The translations under genes were made by a program, and so were the position numbers. From Candidatus Hydrogenedentota bacterium (GTDB lineage: Bacteria; Hydrogenedentota; Hydrogenedentia; Hydrogenedentales; JAEUWI01): DNA of 5,932 bases. The stretch covers positions 1-5,932 of the forward strand of contig JAUIKJ010000200.1 of NCBI GenBank assembly GCA_030430835.1, read 5' to 3'. Positions 1-3,305 of the stretch are shown in pieces (the first letter of the stretch is position 1; every line of letters begins with the position of its first letter). The notes under the pieces are model-generated. The model saw nothing but the letters and a program-made list of their open reading frames with translations. It was not told the origin of the DNA and searched no databases.

Positions 1-1
1 A

Positions 2-811
2 ACTCTGGTAAAAGCGCGCAACCAAGCCGACGGCTATGCGCGCGCGGTTGCCAAAGAAGACGGGTGGCCGCCCTTCTTGCTTGTGGTGGACGTGGGCCAT
101 GCCATACAGATTTTTTCCGACTTCTCGGGCCAAGGACAAGGCTACACACAATTCCCCGACGCTAAGCGCTTTCGCGTCAAACTGGACGACCTGAGAGACG
201 AGAAGACCCGCGAGCGTTTGCGGCTGATTTGGACCAACCCCAAGGCACTTGACCCGTCCCTGGTGAGCGCGCGCGTCACCCGCGAGGTTGCGGACCGTTT
301 GGCCAAGCTGGGGCGCTCGTTTGAAGGCCAGGGCCACGAGCCGGAAAAGGTCGCCCGCTTTTTGATGCGCTGCCTTTTCACCATGTTTGCCGAAGACGTG
401 GCGCTTATCCCTGAAAACAGCTTCACCAATTTATTGCGGGGAATGCGCGGTAAGACCGAATATGCAGCCGACATGCTGCAAGGCCTTTGGCAAACGATGG
501 ACGGGGGCGGATTTTCGCAAGCACTGACCACCAAGCTGAAGCGCTTCAATGGTGGCCTGTTCAAAGACTCCGATGCACTGCCCATAACAGAAGACCAATT
601 GGAGCTTCTGATTGATGCCGCCAAGCACGATTGGAAAGACGGAAGCCGATCGAGCAAGTCATCGGATTGCTCGAACAACTCCACGAGCAGGTTGCGGAAG
701 AGCCGATCCACCAGCCATGGCGGCGTCGCGCCCTCGCGGCTCAGTTGCCGAAAGGCCACCTCCAGTTCCGCCGTCATGTCGTTGCGCGCTTCGTCCACGC
801 GTGGCGCCTGA
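2..811 (+). CDS. MmeI-like (type IIG) DNA methyltransferase fragment, cut at both ends
   Basis: This reading frame is open from the left edge to a TGA at 809-811, but only 2-640 (213 codons) looks like a real gene. It resembles class I SAM-dependent DNA methyltransferases of the MmeI / type IIG group, in which one polypeptide modifies, and often cleaves, foreign DNA. Recognisable pieces are PPFLLVVDVGH followed by the DFSGQGQGY stretch (end of the N-terminal domain), then the helical spacer with ARVTREVADRLAKL, KVARFLMRCLFTMFAEDV, and RFNGGLFKDSDALP. The text ends at AAKHDWKD (638-640), where family members normally continue into VEPAIFGTLLE and the methylase core. The SAM-binding motif, the NPPF/NPPY catalytic motif and the target-recognition domain are all absent. 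The remaining 56 codons, 641-808, read antisense through the neighbouring gene and are Ser/Arg-rich nonsense. No true start is visible because the N-terminus lies outside the window. It is most likely non-functional as it stands. Confidence 0.8.
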   Translation, partial: TLVKARNQADGYARAVAKEDGWPPFLLVVDVGHAIQIFSDFSGQGQGYTQFPDAKRFRVKLDDLRDEKTRERLRLIWTNPKALDPSLVSARVTREVADRLAKLGRSFEGQGHEPEKVARFLMRCLFTMFAEDVALIPENSFTNLLRGMRGKTEYAADMLQGLWQTMDGGGFSQALTTKLKRFNGGLFKDSDALPITEDQLELLIDAAKHDWKDGSRSSKSSDCSNNSTSRLRKSRSTSHGGVAPSRLSCRKATSSSAVMSLRASSTRGA

Positions 812-3120
812 CTCGTCGGCCCCACGAAGAGCCCGGTGAAGAGGTAGGACAGCCCCGGGTGGTTGTGCCAGAAGCTGAGCATGCTGCGCAGCAGATCAGG
901 CCGCCGCAGGAAAGGACTCTCCACCGGCGTCGGACCACCCAGCACCAGATGCCCGCCACCACCGGTTCCGGTTGCACGCCCATCCACCGCATACTTCTCC
1001 GCGCTCAGCCGCGTTTCACGCGCGTCTTCGTAGAGCCCGAAGGCGATCTCCTTGCGCTCTTTCCAGGAGGCCGCGGGGTGGATATTGATCTCCAGCACCC
1101 CCGGGTCGGGGCGGATGCTGAAGCTGTTGATGCGCGGATCGAAGGGCGGATCATAGCCTTCCAGAATGACCGGCACCCCGGTCTTCGCCGCGGCGTTCTC
1201 AATCGCGCGCACCAGCGCAAAATATTGCGGCGCCTCGTCAAGCGGCGGCATGAACACGTGCACCCGGCCGTTCCGCGCTTCGACGCACAGCGCCGTACGC
1301 ACAATACCCGCAGGATAGTCGACGCCCCCGGATCGCGCGGTACGTTCCATGGGATCGAGGTTCATCGTCACCGCGCTCGGCTTGCGTCCCGTGGGGAGTT
1401 GGCGTTGCAGTTCCGGCCAGCCCGCCTTGCTGGATCGCGCCGGCCATCCGGCCGGATCCGCCGTGTAGACCGTGTGCCGTTCCGTCTCCACTTCCCACGG
1501 CAAGGAATCCAGCGGCAGCCGCAGGCCCATCGGCGAGTCGCCCGGCATCAGGTACATGCGCTCCGTGCGCAGGAACCATTCGCCCGACTCCCAGTGCCAG
1601 TCCGGCCCGCCGTAGACCGCGCGCAGCGGCAGGGCATAGCCCACGACATGCTCCAAACCCTGATCAAAGACCTTCATCAACTGTGCGCGCTCTTCCGGAT
1701 CGTCGAGTTTCGAGTCCAAGGGATCCACGTTGCCGGGCAAGCGCCGCTCGCGCCAGAGATAGTAGAACACGTCCTCATAGGCCGGGATTGCCAGCTTCCC
1801 GGACACCTCCAACTCGCTGCACAGCGCCTGCATCAGCATGTCGGCATCGGCATCGGTGAAGCCGTAGTCCTTGCGCGGGTCGCCCCGATCCGCGGGATTG
1901 CGCCAGAGCGGCGTACCGTCCTTCAGCCAGAAGCAGTCGAAGGACCAGCGCGGCAGACGCTCGCCGGGGTACCACTTGCCCTGGCCGACGTGGTGTACCG
2001 CGCCCGCCGCGAAACGCTTGCTCAGGCGGTCGAACATCTCCACGCCCTTCTGCCACTTCTCATCGCCGAGCGCCGCGGTGTGCCATTGCTCGTCTTCGCG
2101 GTCGATGTCCGACACAAAGGTCGGTTCGCCGCCCATCGTCAGTCGCACGTCTTGCGCGCGCAGCGCAGCGTCCACGCGCAGGCCCAGCGCATCGATGTCC
2201 GCCCAGGCCGAATCGCTGAAGGGCTTCGAGATGCGCGGCATCTCCCAGATCCGCTGCACCGACATCGCGAATTCGAATTCCGTCTCGCACTTCTCCAGGC
2301 TGCCCACCACGGGCGCCGCGCCCGTCGGGTCCGGGGTACACGCCAGCGGGATGTGTCCCTCACCCGCCAGCAGGCCCGAGGTCGGGTCCAGCCCCACCCA
2401 GCCCGCGCCCGGCAGGTAGACCTCCGTCCAGGCATGCAGATCGGTGAAGTCTTCCTCCGGCCCTTCGGGTCCTTCCACCGGCTTCACGTCGGCCTTGAGC
2501 TGGATCAGGTAGCCGCTGACGAATCGCGCCGCGATTCCACAGTGGCGCAGCATTTGCACCAGTAGCCAGGAGGTGTCGCGGCAGGAACCACTCTCTTTCT
2601 CCAGTGTCTCTTCGCAGCGCTGGACCCCCGGTTCCATCCGGATGACGTACGCAATTTGTTCCTGTAGCTTCCGGTTGACCTCTACCAGAAAGTCCAGGGT
2701 CTGCTGCTTGTGCCGGGGTATCCCCGCGATGGCCTTCTTGAGCAAGGGCCCCGGGGTTTCCTTCTTCAGGTAAGGCGCAAGATCGGTGAGCTGGTCCTCG
2801 GTGTAGGTGAAGGGAAAGTGGAAGTACCCCTCTTCCAGGAAAAAATCGAAGGGGTTGATGACCGTCAGGTTGGCCACCAGATCCACGTCGATGCGAAGGC
2901 GCGGCGCCGCATCCGGAAAGACCAGCCGGGCAAGATAGTTCCCGTAGGGATCCTGCTGCCAGTTGAGGAATTGCTTGCGCGGTTCGACCTGCAGCGAGTA
3001 ACTCTCGATGTGGGTCCGGCAATGCGGCGCCGGACGCAGCCGTATGATATGTGGTGAAAGTCGTACCGAACGGTCGAATTTGTACTCCGTACGGTGGTGC
3101 AACGCAACGCGATTGGACAC
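142..3120 (-). CDS. Transglutaminase-like / DUF2126 amidoligase fusion, 3'-truncated
   Basis: The protein has three parts. A bacterial transglutaminase N-terminal region spans about residues 1-155 (RVALHHRTEYKFDR, LSPHIIRLRPAPHCRT). A papain-like transglutaminase core follows, with the triad Cys180 (GSCRD), His229 (DLHAWTEVYLPG) and Asp245 (GLDPTSG). DUF2126, a putative COOH-NH2 ligase of glutamine-synthetase fold, starts near residue 320 with MGGEPTFV (329-336), EINIHP (677-682) and GGGGH (His724). Homology stops after FRNLLV (Val813, codon 684-682). Relatives continue with TGNTHRAEF and LLELRAFEMPPH and total roughly 1,100 residues, so the end of the ligase domain is missing. From 681 to the stop at 142 the frame stays open but reads antisense through the methyltransferase fragment. 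GTG 3120 is chosen because the family's conserved N-terminus begins there and AAAGG lies 6 nt upstream. ATG 3189 lies at the predicted transcription start, and ATG 3264 lies upstream of it. The gene is divergent from the ATP-grasp gene. The transglutaminase part looks intact; ligase activity is doubtful. Confidence 0.85.
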   Translation of the reverse strand: MSNRVALHHRTEYKFDRSVRLSPHIIRLRPAPHCRTHIESYSLQVEPRKQFLNWQQDPYGNYLARLVFPDAAPRLRIDVDLVANLTVINPFDFFLEEGYFHFPFTYTEDQLTDLAPYLKKETPGPLLKKAIAGIPRHKQQTLDFLVEVNRKLQEQIAYVIRMEPGVQRCEETLEKESGSCRDTSWLLVQMLRHCGIAARFVSGYLIQLKADVKPVEGPEGPEEDFTDLHAWTEVYLPGAGWVGLDPTSGLLAGEGHIPLACTPDPTGAAPVVGSLEKCETEFEFAMSVQRIWEMPRISKPFSDSAWADIDALGLRVDAALRAQDVRLTMGGEPTFVSDIDREDEQWHTAALGDEKWQKGVEMFDRLSKRFAAGAVHHVGQGKWYPGERLPRWSFDCFWLKDGTPLWRNPADRGDPRKDYGFTDADADMLMQALCSELEVSGKLAIPAYEDVFYYLWRERRLPGNVDPLDSKLDDPEERAQLMKVFDQGLEHVVGYALPLRAVYGGPDWHWESGEWFLRTERMYLMPGDSPMGLRLPLDSLPWEVETERHTVYTADPAGWPARSSKAGWPELQRQLPTGRKPSAVTMNLDPMERTARSGGVDYPAGIVRTALCVEARNGRVHVFMPPLDEAPQYFALVRAIENAAAKTGVPVILEGYDPPFDPRINSFSIRPDPGVLEINIHPAASWKERKEIAFGLYEDARETRLSAEKYAVDGRATGTGGGGHLVLGGPTPVESPFLRRPDLLRSMLSFWHNHPGLSYLFTGLFVGPTSQAPRVDEARNDMTAELEVAFRQLSREGATPPWLVDRLFRNLLVELFEQSDDLLDRLPSFQSCLAASIRSSNWSSVMGSASESLNRPPLKRFSLVVSACENPPPSIVCQRPCSMSAAYSVLPRIPRNKLVKLFSGISATSSANMVKRQRIKKRATFSGSWPWPSNERPSLAKRSATSRVTRALTRDGSSALGLVQISRKRSRVFSSLRSSSLTRKRLASGNCV
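641..681. other. Breakpoint joining two 3'-truncated convergent genes
   Basis: To the left, the methyltransferase fragment is recognisable up to codon 638-640 (DWKD). To the right, the minus-strand DUF2126 protein is recognisable up to codon 684-682 (LLV). The ~41 bp between belongs clearly to neither family in any frame I read. Both genes lose their 3' ends here. By hand count, G+C is 30/60 at 361-420, 31/60 at 421-480 and 30/60 at 541-600, against 40/60 at 1021-1080 and 39/60 at 1141-1200, so composition also shifts across this point. A genomic deletion or insertion, or a chimeric assembly, would each produce this picture. Confidence 0.7.
650..674. repeat. 8-bp perfect inverted repeat at the breakpoint
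   Basis: TCGAGCAA (650-657) and TTGCTCGA (667-674) are exact reverse complements around a 9-nt spacer. A further CGAGCA at 684-689 could pair with TGCTCG at 668-673 instead, giving two competing hairpins. No T-run follows on either strand, so a Rho-independent terminator is unlikely. The position inside the unexplained junction segment is what makes it notable. Confidence 0.6.
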
Positions 3121-3126
3121 AGTACA

Positions 3127-3131
3127 CCTTT
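3127..3131 (-). promoter_or_regulatory. Shine-Dalgarno of the transglutaminase/DUF2126 gene
   Basis: The minus strand reads AAAGG at 3131-3127, followed by 6 nt (3126-3121) and GTG at 3120-3118. This spacing fits a ribosome binding site and decides the GTG start. The conserved family N-terminus (RVALHHRTEY) begins only three codons later. Confidence 0.65.
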
Positions 3132-3198
3132 CTGCCTGCAAAATATGGGGCCGCGACAAACCGGGCCACAATTGCCAAGGATTCGCCATGAACGTATC

Positions 3199-3214
3199 AG
3201 CAAGTCGTGTGCCA
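3199..3214 (-). promoter_or_regulatory. Sigma-54 (-24/-12) promoter of the transglutaminase/DUF2126 gene
   Basis: Read on the minus strand from 3214, the sequence is TGGCAC-ACGAC-TTGC, then T at 3199. It matches the sigma-54 consensus TGGCAC-N5-TTGC exactly, with the invariant GG (3213-3212) and GC (3201-3200) separated by the required 10 nt. The predicted transcription start is about 3188, which leaves a leader of about 68 nt before GTG 3120. Sigma-54 promoters are silent without an AAA+ enhancer-binding activator, so expression of this gene is probably signal-dependent. No activator gene lies in the window. Confidence 0.8.
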
Positions 3215-3244
3215 CGATCCCCACATGCCGCGCGCGGTGTGCCA
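3207..3244. repeat. Direct repeat GTGTGCCA, 30-bp period, in the divergent promoter region
   Basis: GTGTGCCA occurs at 3207-3214 and again at 3237-3244, exactly 30 bp apart (about three helical turns). The first copy contains the -24 element of the leftward sigma-54 promoter. The second looks like a -24 element on the same strand but lacks a matching TTGC (the corresponding bases read GCGC). It may be a decoy or remnant half-promoter, or part of a regulator site. A 10-bp palindrome, CCGCGCGCGG (3228-3237), abuts it close to the midpoint between the two promoters. Confidence 0.5.
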
Positions 3245-3263
3245 GGGGCTTCGCCTTGGCACA
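3238..3263. repeat. 26-nt dyad overlapping the -24 element of the rightward promoter
   Basis: TGTGCCA (3238-3244) and TGGCACA (3257-3263) are perfect 7-bp complements. Pairing continues inward through a G-T and two G-C pairs around a loop centred on CTTC. The right arm is the -24 element of the rightward sigma-54 promoter, so any protein bound to the dyad would compete with or contact sigma-54 polymerase. A short T run (ACTTTT) follows, which superficially resembles a terminator, but no plus-strand gene ends upstream of it. Confidence 0.5.
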
Positions 3264-3272
3264 ACTTTTGCG
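3257..3272 (+). promoter_or_regulatory. Sigma-54 (-24/-12) promoter of the ATP-grasp/alpha-E gene
   Basis: TGGCAC-AACTT-TTGC at 3257-3271 matches the sigma-54 consensus exactly, with GG (3258-3259) and GC (3270-3271) 10 nt apart. It is followed by G at 3272, where consensus prefers A or T. The transcription start should fall near 3282-3283, giving a short leader of about 23 nt before ATG 3306. It stands back-to-back with the leftward sigma-54 promoter, with 42 bp between the two -24 elements. One enhancer-binding protein could therefore drive both genes. Confidence 0.82.
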
Positions 3273-3305
3273 CTACGATGAAGACCCGAGCCGGCGGAAT
3301 ACCCG

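Larger units (their letters stand above)
640..708. repeat. Imperfect direct repeat flanking the breakpoint
   Basis: CGGAAGCCGATC at 640-651 recurs as CGGAAGAGCCGATC at 695-708. The second copy differs only by an extra AG. The two copies bracket most of the unassigned junction DNA. The right copy lies inside the genuine DUF2126 coding sequence (encoding DRLFR on the minus strand). The left copy starts at the end of the methyltransferase homology. It may be a trace of repeat-mediated recombination or slippage, or it may be chance. Confidence 0.4.

Noticed and set aside
631..2565. 644-codon plus-strand open frame antisense to the transglutaminase/DUF2126 gene
   Set aside because: The translation is dominated by Arg, His, Ala and Gln with no recognisable motif, and it lies opposite a clearly conserved protein. 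It is a typical antisense shadow in GC-rich DNA.
3140..3175. Sigma-70-like promoter on the minus strand (TTGTGG, 18-bp gap, CATATT)
   Set aside because: The -35 match is poor, and the start it predicts would lie only a few bases from the ribosome binding site. The exact sigma-54 site upstream is much better supported.
3187..3264. Upstream ATG starts (3189 and 3264) for the minus-strand gene
   Set aside because: ATG 3264 lies upstream of the predicted sigma-54 start site and ATG 3189 falls at that start site with no leader. Family homology begins at the GTG at 3120, which has an AAAGG ribosome site.
3238..3270. Rho-independent terminator on the plus strand (hairpin followed by a short T run)
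   Set aside because: No plus-strand gene ends upstream, the T run is only four bases, and these bases are accounted for by the -24/-12 promoter.
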